A DNA stretch of 64,000 nt from Lachnospiraceae bacterium (GTDB lineage: Bacteria; Bacillota; Clostridia; Lachnospirales; Lachnospiraceae), in NCBI GenBank assembly GCA_025758065.1, contig CP107199.1, forward strand, positions 3,135,501-3,199,500, given 5' to 3'. The notes beneath the pieces are model-generated. The model had not been told where the DNA came from, did not search any database, and was given only the letters and a program-made list of their open reading frames with translations. Position 1 is the first letter of the stretch. The number at the start of each line of letters is the position of its first letter. A program made the translations under genes and the position numbers. Below, one piece after another: positions 33,027 to 41,962 of this stretch.

Positions 33027-34223
33027 ATGAAGATTTTAGTTATCAACTGCGGAAGCTCTTCTTTAAAGTATCAGCTGATCGATATGGACAACGAAAGCAT
33101 TGTTGCTAAGGGTCTTTGCGAAAGAATCGGTATTGAAGGCTCCAAGCTGACCCATCAGCCGGCAGGCAAAGATAAATATGTGGTTGAAAGCCCAATGCCA
33201 AACCACACTGTAGCCATCAACATGGTTATGGAGGCTTTACAGGACAAAGACCACGGCGTTATCACAAATACAGATGAAATTTCTGCTATCGGACACCGCG
33301 TACTGCACGCTGGCATTGTTTACAGTGAGTCTGTAGTAGTAAACGAGGATGTTAAGAGAGTTATCCGTGAGTGCTTTGACTTAGGACCTCTGCACAACCC
33401 GGCTAACTTAATGGGTATTGAGGCTTGTGAAGAAGCTATGCCTGGTAAGCCAAACGTAGCAGTATGGGATACCGGATTCGGTATGTCCATGCCAGAGAAG
33501 GCTTATATGTACGCTATTCCTCATGAATACTATGAGAAATACAGTATCCGTCGTTATGGCTTCCACGGAACCAGCCATATGTTTGTATCCGGCGAGGCTA
33601 TCAAGTTCGGCAACTTAGATCCAGAGAAGGCAAAAGTTATTGTTTGCCACTTAGGAAATGGTGCCAGCGTATCTGCTTCTATTGGCGGCAAGTGCGTAGA
33701 TACCAGTATGGGACTTACTCCTCTTGAAGGCCTGATCATGGGTACCAGAAGTGGTGACGTTGATCCTGCTGTTGTTCAGTTCATCTGCAACAAGGAAGGA
33801 AAAGATGTAAATGAAGTTCTGAACATCTTAAATAAAAAGTCTGGCGTATTAGGTATGAGCGGTGGCATCTCCAGTGACTTCCGTGATATTGAGAAGGCAA
33901 AGGAAAGCGGAAATCATCTGGCAGCAGTAGCTCTGGATGCATTTGTATACCGTGTTGCTAAATATGTAGGTGCTTACACAGCAGCTATGAACGGCGTAGA
34001 TGCTATTGCATTCACTGCTGGAGTTGGTGAGAATGATAAGGTTACCAGAAAGAATGTTTGCGAATACTTAGGTTACTTAGGCGTTAAGATCGATGATGAA
34101 GCTAACAACGTAAGAGGAGAGAGAAGAATCATCTCTGCTCCAGATTCCAAGGTAAAAGTTATGCTGATCCCAACCAACGAAGAGCTTGCGATCGCAAGAG
34201 AAACTTTAAGACTGGTAAAATAA
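33027..34223 (+). CDS. ackA: acetate kinase
   Basis: The 398-residue kinase makes ATP and acetate from acetyl phosphate. Signatures are VINCGSSSLKYQL, YGFHGTSHMFVS, CHLGNGASVSA and FTAGVGEND. The start at ATG 33027 has CAGGAG upstream; an in-frame ATG at 32979 overlaps the end of pta and is rejected. Both enzymes give the acetate node, and acetyl phosphate is also a possible signal. Confidence 0.96.
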   Translation: MKILVINCGSSSLKYQLIDMDNESIVAKGLCERIGIEGSKLTHQPAGKDKYVVESPMPNHTVAINMVMEALQDKDHGVITNTDEISAIGHRVLHAGIVYSESVVVNEDVKRVIRECFDLGPLHNPANLMGIEACEEAMPGKPNVAVWDTGFGMSMPEKAYMYAIPHEYYEKYSIRRYGFHGTSHMFVSGEAIKFGNLDPEKAKVIVCHLGNGASVSASIGGKCVDTSMGLTPLEGLIMGTRSGDVDPAVVQFICNKEGKDVNEVLNILNKKSGVLGMSGGISSDFRDIEKAKESGNHLAAVALDAFVYRVAKYVGAYTAAMNGVDAIAFTAGVGENDKVTRKNVCEYLGYLGVKIDDEANNVRGERRIISAPDSKVKVMLIPTNEELAIARETLRLVK

Positions 34224-34328
34224 TACTTTGTAATAGTTTATCCATACTTTCTCTTTAGCTGAATATGGAAATAAGAAGATGTTATGAATGAACTGCAACA
34301 AATGTTACAATTTTTTCAGAAAAATTTG

Positions 34329-34357
34329 TTGACAAACCCGGTGCGCCTATGTATAAT
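34329..34357 (+). promoter_or_regulatory. strong promoter of the yceD operon with overlapping palindrome
   Basis: TTGACA (34329-34334) and TATAAT (34352-34357) have ideal 17-bp spacing. The -10 box lies in the loop of an inverted repeat, TGCGCCTATG and CATAGGTGCA (about 34341-34370), which could be an operator. Confidence 0.85.
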
Positions 34358-34386
34358 AGCATAGGTGCATATCAAGGAGTTATGAT

Positions 34387-34914
34387 ATGCTGATTAATTT
34401 ATCAGAGCTGTTCCCTGTTGAAGGGAAATCCAAAACCTATACTGTTCCATTGGAAATGACACATTTTAAAGGATCTGACTGTTCTTATAAAATTGTGGAA
34501 AAAGAGCCGGTGACTCTGGTTGTCACTAACCAGGGAGAGCGGGTATTGACTGTGGCAGGAAAGGCTGTTTTAAGTCTTGAAATGCCATGTGCCAGATGCT
34601 TAGATTCGGTAATAGTTCCTTTTGAACTGGAGATCGACCAGGAGCTGGATATGAATCAGACGAAGGAAGACCGCATAGAAGCTTTGGATGAGCAGTTCTA
34701 TATTAATGGTTATAATCTGGATGTCGACCAGCTGGTTGGTAATGAGTTAACCCTGAACCTGCCTATGAGAGTTCTCTGCAGTGATAACTGTAAGGGAATT
34801 TGCAATAGATGTGGCACAAATCTCAACCGAGGGACTTGTGACTGCGACAACAGGTCACTGGACCCAAGAATGTCAGTTATCCAGGATATTTTTAAACAGT
34901 TGAAGGAGGTGTAA
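34387..34914 (+). CDS. YceD/DUF177 family protein
   Basis: The 175-residue protein matches the DUF177 family, almost always directly upstream of rpmF and needed for ribosomal RNA maturation in plants and some bacteria. Two cysteine pairs are visible: MPCARCLD in the middle and CSDNCKGICNRCG...CDC near the end, probably binding a metal. L32 follows after 3 bp, so translation is coupled. The start follows a CAAGGAG site. Confidence 0.9.
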   Translation: MLINLSELFPVEGKSKTYTVPLEMTHFKGSDCSYKIVEKEPVTLVVTNQGERVLTVAGKAVLSLEMPCARCLDSVIVPFELEIDQELDMNQTKEDRIEALDEQFYINGYNLDVDQLVGNELTLNLPMRVLCSDNCKGICNRCGTNLNRGTCDCDNRSLDPRMSVIQDIFKQLKEV

Positions 34915-34917
34915 ACC

Positions 34918-35100
34918 ATGTCTATTTGTCCAAAGAATAAATCTTCTAAAGCCAGAAGAGACAGCCGTAGAGCAAACTGGAAGATGAGCGCACCAAACCT
35001 GGTTAAGTGCAGCAAGTGCGGAGCCCTTATGATGCCTCACAGAGTATGCAAGGCTTGCGGAAGCTACAACAAGCGCGAAATCGTTAATACAGCTGAATAA
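34918..35100 (+). CDS. rpmF: 50S ribosomal protein L32
   Basis: The 60-residue basic protein contains two cysteine pairs, CSKCGALMMPHRVCKACG, typical of the zinc-bearing L32 form. The N-terminal SICPKNKSSKARRDSRRA segment is canonical. The site AAGGAGGTG precedes it. Terminator follows. Confidence 0.95.
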   Translation: MSICPKNKSSKARRDSRRANWKMSAPNLVKCSKCGALMMPHRVCKACGSYNKREIVNTAE

Positions 35101-35118
35101 TCTGTAAAAACAAAGATT

Positions 35119-35156
35119 AGAGGATTCTGAGATTGGTTTCAGGATCCTCTTTTATT
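35119..35156 (+). terminator. terminator of yceD-rpmF
   Basis: AGAGGATTCTGA pairs with TCAGGATCCTCT (one mismatch type pair) and T residues follow. Confidence 0.85.
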
Positions 35157-35167
35157 ATTGCCAAAAG

Positions 35168-35205
35168 GAATTTCACCCCACCCTTTCACAGATGGGGTGA
35201 AATTC
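35168..35205. repeat. perfect 13-bp inverted repeat upstream of plsX
   Basis: GAATTTCACCCCA and TGGGGTGAAATTC are exact reverse complements around a 12-nt loop. No T run follows. It lies between the rpmF terminator and the plsX promoter, where a regulator or an upstream-end terminator for the reverse strand might act. Confidence 0.6.
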
Positions 35206-35218
35206 ACAGAAAAACGTA

Positions 35219-35247
35219 TTGATTTATGATACGACATCTAGTATATT
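35219..35247 (+). promoter_or_regulatory. promoter of plsX-acpP
   Basis: TTGATT (35219-35224) and TATATT (35242-35247) are separated by 17 bp, 37 bp before the plsX start. Confidence 0.65.
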
Positions 35248-35283
35248 AATAACTGTATTGCGAAACCGAAAGGAGAGTCTTTT

Positions 35284-36309
35284 ATGATCAAAATCGCTGT
35301 AGACGCTATGGGCGGAGATCTGGCACCAGTTGAAATGGTTGCAGGAGCCATAGAGGCGGTACAGGCAAAACCAGGGATCCAGGTGCTTTTGGTAGGTCAG
35401 GAAACTGTAGTAAATGCAGAACTTTCAAAATATACTTACAATAAAGAACAGATCCAGGTGGTGAACGCCACAGAAGTGATCACCACAGAAGAACCGCCGG
35501 TAAATGCCATTCGCAAAAAGAAGGACTCCTCCATTGTGGTAGGCATGAATCTTGTAAAGAATAAAGAAGCAGATGCTTTTGTATCCGCGGGAAGCTCAGG
35601 TGCCATCTTAGTAGGCGGACAGGTGATCGTAGGAAGGATAAAAGGTGTGGAACGTCCACCTTTAGCACCTCTTATCCCTACTGAAAAAGGTGTATCACTG
35701 CTTATCGACTGTGGTGCTAATGTAGATGCCAGACCTTCTCATCTGGTACAGTTTGCGCAGATGGGTTCCATCTATATGGAACATGTAGTCGGCATCAAAA
35801 ATCCGAGAGTTGCTATCGTAAATATCGGAGCAGAAGAAGAAAAAGGAAATGCTCTTGTAAAAGAGACATTCCCTCTTTTGAAAGAATGTCCGGATATCAA
35901 CTTTATTGGCAGCATTGAAGCCAGGGAAATCCCACATGGCGGAGCAGATGTGATCGTCTGCGAGGCATTTACAGGCAATGTGATACTTAAGCTTTACGAG
36001 GGCGTGGGAGCTACACTGATCCACATGGTAAAACAGGGAATGATGGCCACACTAAGAAGCAAGATCGGTGCGCTTTTAGTCAAACCAGCTTTAAAAACCA
36101 CATTAAAGGCATTTGATGCCAGCCAGTACGGCGGAGCACCATTGTTAGGCTTAAAGGGCTTAGTAGTAAAAACCCACGGAAGTTCAAAGCGTACAGAGGT
36201 ACGCAATTCCATCATCCAATGTGTAACTTTCAAGGAACAGCAGATCAATGAAAAGATAAAAGAGTCCTTGACAGTTGGAAACGGAAAAACAGAAGAAATC
36301 AAAGAATAA
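35284..36309 (+). CDS. plsX: phosphate acyltransferase PlsX
   Basis: The 341-residue enzyme makes acyl phosphate from acyl-ACP, the first step of phospholipid synthesis in the PlsX/PlsY route. It opens IKIAVDAMGGDLAP and shows SAGSSGAILVGGQ, GANVDARPSHLVQFA and CEAFTGNVILKLYEG. Ribosome binding site GAAAGGAG. acpP, which carries its substrate, follows 25 bp later. Confidence 0.95.
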   Translation: MIKIAVDAMGGDLAPVEMVAGAIEAVQAKPGIQVLLVGQETVVNAELSKYTYNKEQIQVVNATEVITTEEPPVNAIRKKKDSSIVVGMNLVKNKEADAFVSAGSSGAILVGGQVIVGRIKGVERPPLAPLIPTEKGVSLLIDCGANVDARPSHLVQFAQMGSIYMEHVVGIKNPRVAIVNIGAEEEKGNALVKETFPLLKECPDINFIGSIEAREIPHGGADVIVCEAFTGNVILKLYEGVGATLIHMVKQGMMATLRSKIGALLVKPALKTTLKAFDASQYGGAPLLGLKGLVVKTHGSSKRTEVRNSIIQCVTFKEQQINEKIKESLTVGNGKTEEIKE

Positions 36310-36334
36310 AGATCTAAGAAAGAGGAGCTAAGAA

Positions 36335-36565
36335 ATGGAATTTGAGAAATTACAGGGAATTATCGCAGAAGTGTTGAACATTGAGCCGGAGGATGTGACA
36401 ATGGCAGCTACGTTTGTAGATGACCTGGGTGCGGACTCTCTGGACATTTTCCAGATCATCATGGGAATTGAAGAAGAGTTTGACATTGAGATTCCAAATG
36501 AGGCTGCAGAACAGATCGTTACCGTTGGGGACGCAGTTGAACAGATTAAGAATGCACTGAACTAA
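36335..36565 (+). CDS. acpP: acyl carrier protein
   Basis: The 76-residue acidic protein has the phosphopantetheine attachment Ser35 in GADSLDIFQIIMGIEE. In most ACPs the motif is DSLDTVE; the DIFQ form is typical of Lachnospiraceae. GAGGAG precedes the start. A terminator hairpin follows before rnc. Confidence 0.95.
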   Translation: MEFEKLQGIIAEVLNIEPEDVTMAATFVDDLGADSLDIFQIIMGIEEEFDIEIPNEAAEQIVTVGDAVEQIKNALN

Positions 36566-36579
36566 ATGGCAGGAATCCA

Positions 36580-36604
36580 GGGCTGTTATATAACAGCCCT
36601 TTTG
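36580..36604 (+). terminator. terminator or attenuator between acpP and rnc
   Basis: GGGCTGTTA and TAACAGCCC form a perfect 9-bp stem with a 2-nt centre, followed by TTTTG. It would lower rnc-smc expression relative to acpP. Confidence 0.8.
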
Positions 36605-36616
36605 TGTTGCTATACA

Positions 36617-36650
36617 ATGTCCTTTCGGCATAAAATTTCCGGGAGAACAT
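36617..36650 (+). repeat. short leader inverted-repeat element (34 bp) upstream of rnc
   Basis: ATGTCCTTTCGG pairs with CCGGGAGAACAT (with G-U pairs) around a 10-nt loop, the minimal form of the family at 4669 and 31366. The right end is exactly 10 nt before AGGAGG (36661-36666). Confidence 0.7.
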
Positions 36651-36676
36651 TACATCCGCAAGGAGGATACGATATT

Positions 36677-37375
36677 ATGAATATACGGTTAAAAGAACTG
36701 GAAGATAAAATTTCTTATCACTTTCAGGACAAAAATTTACTGACACAGGCGCTGACTCATAGTTCCTATGCAAACGAACACCGCCTGGACCACAATCACT
36801 GTAACGAGCGTTTAGAATTTTTAGGCGATGCAGTCCTTGAAATCGTTACCAGCGATTTTCTCTATCATAAATATACTGATAAACCAGAAGGCGATCTGAC
36901 CAAGATCAGAGCCAGCATCGTATGTGAACCTACACTGGCATATTGCGCTGAAGATATCCAGCTGGGAAGCTATCTGTTTTTAGGCAAAGGTGAAGATGCT
37001 ACCGGAGGAAGGAACCGCAATTCTGTTGTTTCAGACGCTATGGAAGCTGTTATCGGAGCCATTTACCTGGACGGTGGTTTTGCTAGTGCAAAAGAGTACA
37101 TTCACAGGTTCATCTTAAATGATATTGAACATAAGCAGCTCTTTTATGATAGCAAGACTATCTTACAGGAGATCGTACAGGGGCGTCAGGACGGGGAACT
37201 GACCTATGAAATACTGAAAGAAGAAGGTCCTGATCACAATAAGTCCTTTGAGGTACGTGCTCTTGTAGGTCCTAAAGAAGTCGGCCGCGGAAAAGGCCGT
37301 ACAAAGAAAGCAGCAGAGCAGTTAGCTGCCTACAATGGTATTTTAAAACTTAAGGCGGGTGAAGCATGTATTTAA
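36677..37375 (+). CDS. rnc: ribonuclease III
   Basis: The 232-residue enzyme cleaves double-stranded RNA, including rRNA precursors. The catalytic signature ERLEFLGDAVLEI and the second acidic site SDAMEAVIGAIYLDGG are present, with a C-terminal dsRNA-binding domain (about 160-230, ending GRGKGRTKKAAEQLAA). The start is ATG 36677 with AGGAGG. It overlaps smc by 10 bp. Confidence 0.95.
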   Translation: MNIRLKELEDKISYHFQDKNLLTQALTHSSYANEHRLDHNHCNERLEFLGDAVLEIVTSDFLYHKYTDKPEGDLTKIRASIVCEPTLAYCAEDIQLGSYLFLGKGEDATGGRNRNSVVSDAMEAVIGAIYLDGGFASAKEYIHRFILNDIEHKQLFYDSKTILQEIVQGRQDGELTYEILKEEGPDHNKSFEVRALVGPKEVGRGKGRTKKAAEQLAAYNGILKLKAGEACI

Positions 37376-40300
37376 AAAGCATTGAGATCCAGGGATTTAA
37401 ATCCTTTGCCAATAAACTGCTTTTTGAATTTCATAATGGTATCACCGGCATTGTAGGTCCAAACGGAAGCGGAAAGAGCAATGTTGCAGATGCTGTCCGC
37501 TGGGTATTAGGTGAACAGCGTATTAAGCAGCTGCGTGGTGCCAGCATGCAGGATGTAATCTTTTCCGGTACAGAGCTTAGAAAACCCCAGGGGTTTGCCT
37601 ATGTGGCCATAACTCTGGACAATGCAGATCATCAGCTGGCTATTGATTACGATGAAGTAACAGTTTCCAGGCGTTTATACCGTTCCGGTGAAAGTGAGTA
37701 TATGATCAATGGCAGTGCCTGCCGGCTGAAGGATATCAATGAGCTGTTTTATGATACAGGTATCGGCAAAGAAGGCTATTCCATTATCGGACAGGGACAG
37801 ATCGACAAGATATTAAGCGGCAAACCGGAAGATCGCCGTGAACTTTTTGACGAGGCTGCAGGCATTGTAAAATATAAGAGACGTAAATCCATTGCCCAGA
37901 AAAAGTTAGAAGATGAGCAGGCCAATCTGGTGCGGGTAAATGACATATTATCAGAGCTGGAAAAACAGGTGGGGCCCTTGGAACGCCAGTCAAAATCTGC
38001 AAGAGAGTATCTTCAGTTAAAAGAAGAATTAAAGCTATGTGAAGCAAACCAGTTCCTTTTAGATACAGAAAATACTCAGGGGCAGTTAAAAGCAGTAGAA
38101 AACCGCAGACTCTTTCTTTCAGGAGACGTGGAAGAAACCCAGAAAAAAGCTGATGATCTGCGAAAAGAATATGATGCATTAGAGGAAAAGCTGTCTAAAC
38201 TGGATGAAACACTGACTGCCAACCGAAATGCCTTAAATGAGGCCGCTATGGCAAAAAGCACCAACGAAGGACAGATCAACGTTCTCCGGGAACAGATCCA
38301 TACAGAAGAGGCTAACGAAGAGCATTATAAAAGCCGTAAAGATGCTATTGCTAAAGATCTGGCTCATTATGAAGAGCAGCTGGCATCTTACAAGAAAGAC
38401 CGGCAGAATGCACAGGAAAAGGCAAATGATACTGGAAACCGGCTAGAAGCTGCTAAAGAACAGCTGTTAAAAGCAGATCACACGATCCAGGATTTAGAAA
38501 ATGTCATCGAACAGGCAAAAAGTGGCATTATCCAGGCATTAAATGAAAAAGCAGGTCTTACTGCCAGACAGCAGCGCTATGAAACTATGCTGGAGCAGGT
38601 AAATTTGCGGCGCAGTGAGGTTTCACAGAAGCTTCTCCGCTTTAAAAGTGATGAATCTGTCCAGGATGAAAAGATAAATCAGGAAAAAGCTTCTTTAAAC
38701 AGGATACAGGAGCAGTTAGAAACTGCACAGTTTGCAGCCGAAGAGGCAGAAGAAGCTATGAACACTGCCCAGAAAGAAGTCCAGCGGTTAAATAAAAACT
38801 TAAACAACACCCAGCAGGAATACCATATGGCACATACTAAACTGGAATCCCTGAAAAATCTTGCAGAGCGCTATGACGGCTATGGAAACAGTATCCGCCG
38901 TGTGATGGAAGTAAAGGACCGCATTCACGGCATACGGGGCGTTGTTGCTGATATCATCAGCACAGAAAAAAAGTATGAAACTGCCATTGAGACAGCTTTA
39001 GGCGGCAGTATCCAAAATATTGTCACTGATTCTGAAGAAACAGCGAAAAGGCTGATCGAATACTTAAAAAAGAATAAATACGGTCGTGCCACCTTCCTTC
39101 CCCTTACCAGTGCAGGAAAGAACCAGTCACCGTTTCCAAAACCGGAAGCATTAAAAGAACCTGGTGTTTTAGGACTTGCAAGCAGTCTTGTGCAGGCATC
39201 CGGGGAGTACGAAGGCCTGATCCGCTATCTTTTAGGTCGCGTAGTAGTAGCTGATACCATTGACCATGCTATTAGTATTGCCAGAAAATATCATTATAGC
39301 CTGCGCATTGTCACACTGGAAGGCGAACTTTTAAATGCAGGTGGATCCATGACCGGTGGCGCTTTTAAAAATACCAGCAATCTTCTGGGAAGACGCAGAG
39401 AGATCGAGGAACTGGAAAACTCCTGCAACAGATATTTAAAACAGGCAGACAGTATCCAACAGGAATTAAGCCTTCAGGAAGCAGAAGCTTCCGAAAAAAA
39501 AGAAGAGGCAGACCGACTTAGAAAAGAAATACAGCAGCTAGCATTACAGGAAAATACCATCCACATAAACATTTCAGCACTTGAAAACAAAAAAAATGAG
39601 ATTGCTGATTCGTCTACAGATCTGGTAAATGAACATGCCCAGTTAGAGGAACAGATCCGTGAGATCAACCAGAGCCGTTCGTCCTTAACAGAAGAAGCCG
39701 ATAAACTAGAAAAGCGTAACAAAGAGTCAGAAGCCCTGATCAGTGAAAAAACAAATGTTTTAGAGCAGGAAAAAACAAACAGGGAAACCTATTCTTCTCA
39801 TTTATCCAGTCTGCAGTTAGAATGTGCTGCTTTAGACCAGCAGCTGGCATTTACCAGTGAAAATGAAAAGCGTGTAAATGGTGAGATACAAAAGTTAAAA
39901 GAAGAGGATTCTTCCCTGGAAGAGGGAAAAAAAGACTCCAGACGTGCTATTGAAGAAAAAGAGGCAAGGATCAAAGAGATACAGGAACAGATCCATACAA
40001 GCAGCGAAGACAACAGCCGGTTAGAAGAGAGGATCCTCAAAATCTCTGAAGAAAAAGATGCTGTTTCAAAGCAGCAAAAAAATCTGTTCCAGACAAGAGA
40101 AGATATCTCTGCCCGGCTTTCTGATCTTGATAAGGACTTATTCCGTGTACAGGCACAGGCAGAAAAACTGGAAGAGCATCTGGAAAATCTGGCTGCCTAT
40201 ATGTGGTCTGAATATGAAATGACCTTAAGCCAGGCAAAAGAGCTTAAAAAAGAGGATTTTTCCTCTCTCCCTGAGATCCGCAGACAGATTGAAGAATTAA

Positions 40301-40929
40301 AGGGGAAGATAAAGGCCCTTGGAAATATCAATGTAAATGCCATTGAGGATTACAAGGAAGTGTCAGAGCGCTACGAGTTTATGCGTACCCAGCATGAAGA
40401 CCTGGTAATGGCACAGGCAGAATTGGAAAAGATCATAGAAGAGCTGGATACAGGTATGCGTCGTCAGTTTGACGAGAAATTCCGCGAGATCCGTGCTGAG
40501 TTTGACAAGGTATTTAAGGAGCTTTTCGGCGGTGGCCGCGGTACCTTAGAGCTTTTGGAAGGAGAAGATATCCTGGAAGCAGGTATCCAGATCATTGCGC
40601 AGCCACCTGGCAAGAAGCTTCAGAATATGATGCAGCTTTCCGGCGGTGAAAAGGCACTGACTGCTATTTCCCTGCTGTTTGCTATCCAGAATTTAAAACC
40701 GTCCCCATTCTGCCTTTTAGACGAAATAGAGGCGGCGTTAGATGACTCAAACGTAGACCGTTTTGCAGGATATCTGCATAAGCTGACCAAAAGCACGCAG
40801 TTTATCGTGATCACCCACCGACGAGGTACCATGATGGCTGCTGACCGTCTTTATGGTATCACCATGCAGGAGAAGGGTATTTCCACCCTTGTTTCTGTTA
40901 ATCTTATAGAAGACAGTCTGACAAATTAG
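37366..40929 (+). CDS. smc: chromosome segregation protein SMC
   Basis: The 1187-residue ATPase has Walker A G31-P-N-G-S-G-K-S38, two coiled-coil arms, a hinge around residues 515-640 (ending GGSMTGGAFKNTSN), the signature LSGGEKALTAISLLFAI and Walker B CLLDEIEAALDD. It works with ScpA/ScpB as loop-extruding condensin on the chromosome. It starts inside the end of rnc, so the two are coupled. It is the canonical condensin of this genome; a second, Jet/Mks-type one lies at 53372-58749. Confidence 0.96.
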   Translation: MYLKSIEIQGFKSFANKLLFEFHNGITGIVGPNGSGKSNVADAVRWVLGEQRIKQLRGASMQDVIFSGTELRKPQGFAYVAITLDNADHQLAIDYDEVTVSRRLYRSGESEYMINGSACRLKDINELFYDTGIGKEGYSIIGQGQIDKILSGKPEDRRELFDEAAGIVKYKRRKSIAQKKLEDEQANLVRVNDILSELEKQVGPLERQSKSAREYLQLKEELKLCEANQFLLDTENTQGQLKAVENRRLFLSGDVEETQKKADDLRKEYDALEEKLSKLDETLTANRNALNEAAMAKSTNEGQINVLREQIHTEEANEEHYKSRKDAIAKDLAHYEEQLASYKKDRQNAQEKANDTGNRLEAAKEQLLKADHTIQDLENVIEQAKSGIIQALNEKAGLTARQQRYETMLEQVNLRRSEVSQKLLRFKSDESVQDEKINQEKASLNRIQEQLETAQFAAEEAEEAMNTAQKEVQRLNKNLNNTQQEYHMAHTKLESLKNLAERYDGYGNSIRRVMEVKDRIHGIRGVVADIISTEKKYETAIETALGGSIQNIVTDSEETAKRLIEYLKKNKYGRATFLPLTSAGKNQSPFPKPEALKEPGVLGLASSLVQASGEYEGLIRYLLGRVVVADTIDHAISIARKYHYSLRIVTLEGELLNAGGSMTGGAFKNTSNLLGRRREIEELENSCNRYLKQADSIQQELSLQEAEASEKKEEADRLRKEIQQLALQENTIHINISALENKKNEIADSSTDLVNEHAQLEEQIREINQSRSSLTEEADKLEKRNKESEALISEKTNVLEQEKTNRETYSSHLSSLQLECAALDQQLAFTSENEKRVNGEIQKLKEEDSSLEEGKKDSRRAIEEKEARIKEIQEQIHTSSEDNSRLEERILKISEEKDAVSKQQKNLFQTREDISARLSDLDKDLFRVQAQAEKLEEHLENLAAYMWSEYEMTLSQAKELKKEDFSSLPEIRRQIEELKGKIKALGNINVNAIEDYKEVSERYEFMRTQHEDLVMAQAELEKIIEELDTGMRRQFDEKFREIRAEFDKVFKELFGGGRGTLELLEGEDILEAGIQIIAQPPGKKLQNMMQLSGGEKALTAISLLFAIQNLKPSPFCLLDEIEAALDDSNVDRFAGYLHKLTKSTQFIVITHRRGTMMAADRLYGITMQEKGISTLVSVNLIEDSLTN

Positions 40930-40933
40930 AAAA

Positions 40934-40945
40934 ACGGGAGAACAT
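40934..40945 (+). repeat. possible right-end remnant of the leader element before ftsY
   Basis: AACGGGAGAACAT matches the right end of the rnc copy (CCGGGAGAACAT), and the end is exactly 10 nt before AGGAGG (40956-40961). No left arm is present because smc coding sequence precedes it. The match is short and could be chance. Confidence 0.4.
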
Positions 40946-40970
40946 ATCAATATGAAGGAGGAGCTGACCT

Positions 40971-41903
40971 ATGGCAGAAGGTAAGAAAGGATTTTTTGGC
41001 CGACTGGTAGAAGGACTTACAAAGACCCGAAACAATATTGTATCCGGGATCGATTCTATTTTCAGCGGATTTTCCGCCATTGATGATGATTTTTATGAGG
41101 AGATCGAGGAAACACTGATCATGGGAGATCTGGGGATCCAGACTACCATGGCCATTGTAGAAGATTTGCGAAATAAAGTAAAAGAGCAGCATATTAAGGA
41201 TCCTGAACAGTGCAAAGAGATCCTGATCAACAGTATTAAATCCCAGATGGATCTGGGTGAAAATGCCTATGAATTTGAAAACAGAAAATCAGTTGTCCTG
41301 GTGATCGGTGTCAATGGCGTTGGAAAGACTACTTCTGTAGGAAAACTGGCCGGACAGTTAAAAGACCAGGGCAAAAAAGTTATTTTAGCTGCAGCAGACA
41401 CTTTCCGTGCTGCCGCTATTGAACAGCTGACAGAATGGTCCACCAGAGCCGGTGTTGATATTATCGCCCAGCAGGAAGGCTCTGACCCGGCAGCTGTTAT
41501 CTACGATGCTGTAGCTGCTGCAAAATCCAGAAAAGCGGATGTGCTGATCTGCGATACAGCAGGCCGTCTTCATAACAAGAAAAATCTGATGGAAGAGTTG
41601 AAGAAGATCAACCGCATTATCGATAAGGAATATCCAGATGCTTATCGGGAGACTTTAGTTGTTTTAGACGGAACCACCGGACAGAATGCACTGGCACAGG
41701 CAAAACAGTTTATGGAGGTCGCTGATATCACAGGTATCATCCTTACCAAGCTTGACGGTACTGCAAAAGGAGGTATTGCCGTTGCCATCCAGTCTGAACT
41801 GGGAATCCCTGTTAAATATATCGGTATTGGCGAGAAGATTGATGATCTGCAGAAATTCGATGCAAATGATTTCGTCAACGCACTGTTTCATGTACAATCT
41901 TGA
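40971..41903 (+). CDS. ftsY: signal recognition particle receptor FtsY
   Basis: The 310-residue SRP GTPase has an N domain, then GVNGVGKTTSVGKLA, DTFRAAAIEQL, DTAGRLHNKKNLMEEL and TKLDGTAKGGIAVA. It receives Ffh-ribosome complexes at the membrane; ffh lies at 62390 in the same window. The N-terminal acidic A domain is short. It lies 41 bp after smc with a strong site. Confidence 0.95.
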   Translation: MAEGKKGFFGRLVEGLTKTRNNIVSGIDSIFSGFSAIDDDFYEEIEETLIMGDLGIQTTMAIVEDLRNKVKEQHIKDPEQCKEILINSIKSQMDLGENAYEFENRKSVVLVIGVNGVGKTTSVGKLAGQLKDQGKKVILAAADTFRAAAIEQLTEWSTRAGVDIIAQQEGSDPAAVIYDAVAAAKSRKADVLICDTAGRLHNKKNLMEELKKINRIIDKEYPDAYRETLVVLDGTTGQNALAQAKQFMEVADITGIILTKLDGTAKGGIAVAIQSELGIPVKYIGIGEKIDDLQKFDANDFVNALFHVQS

Positions 41904-41962
41904 ATTTAACAGGATAAAGTGTTATAGTTATACATGATAATCAATTTTAGGAGAATACTAGC

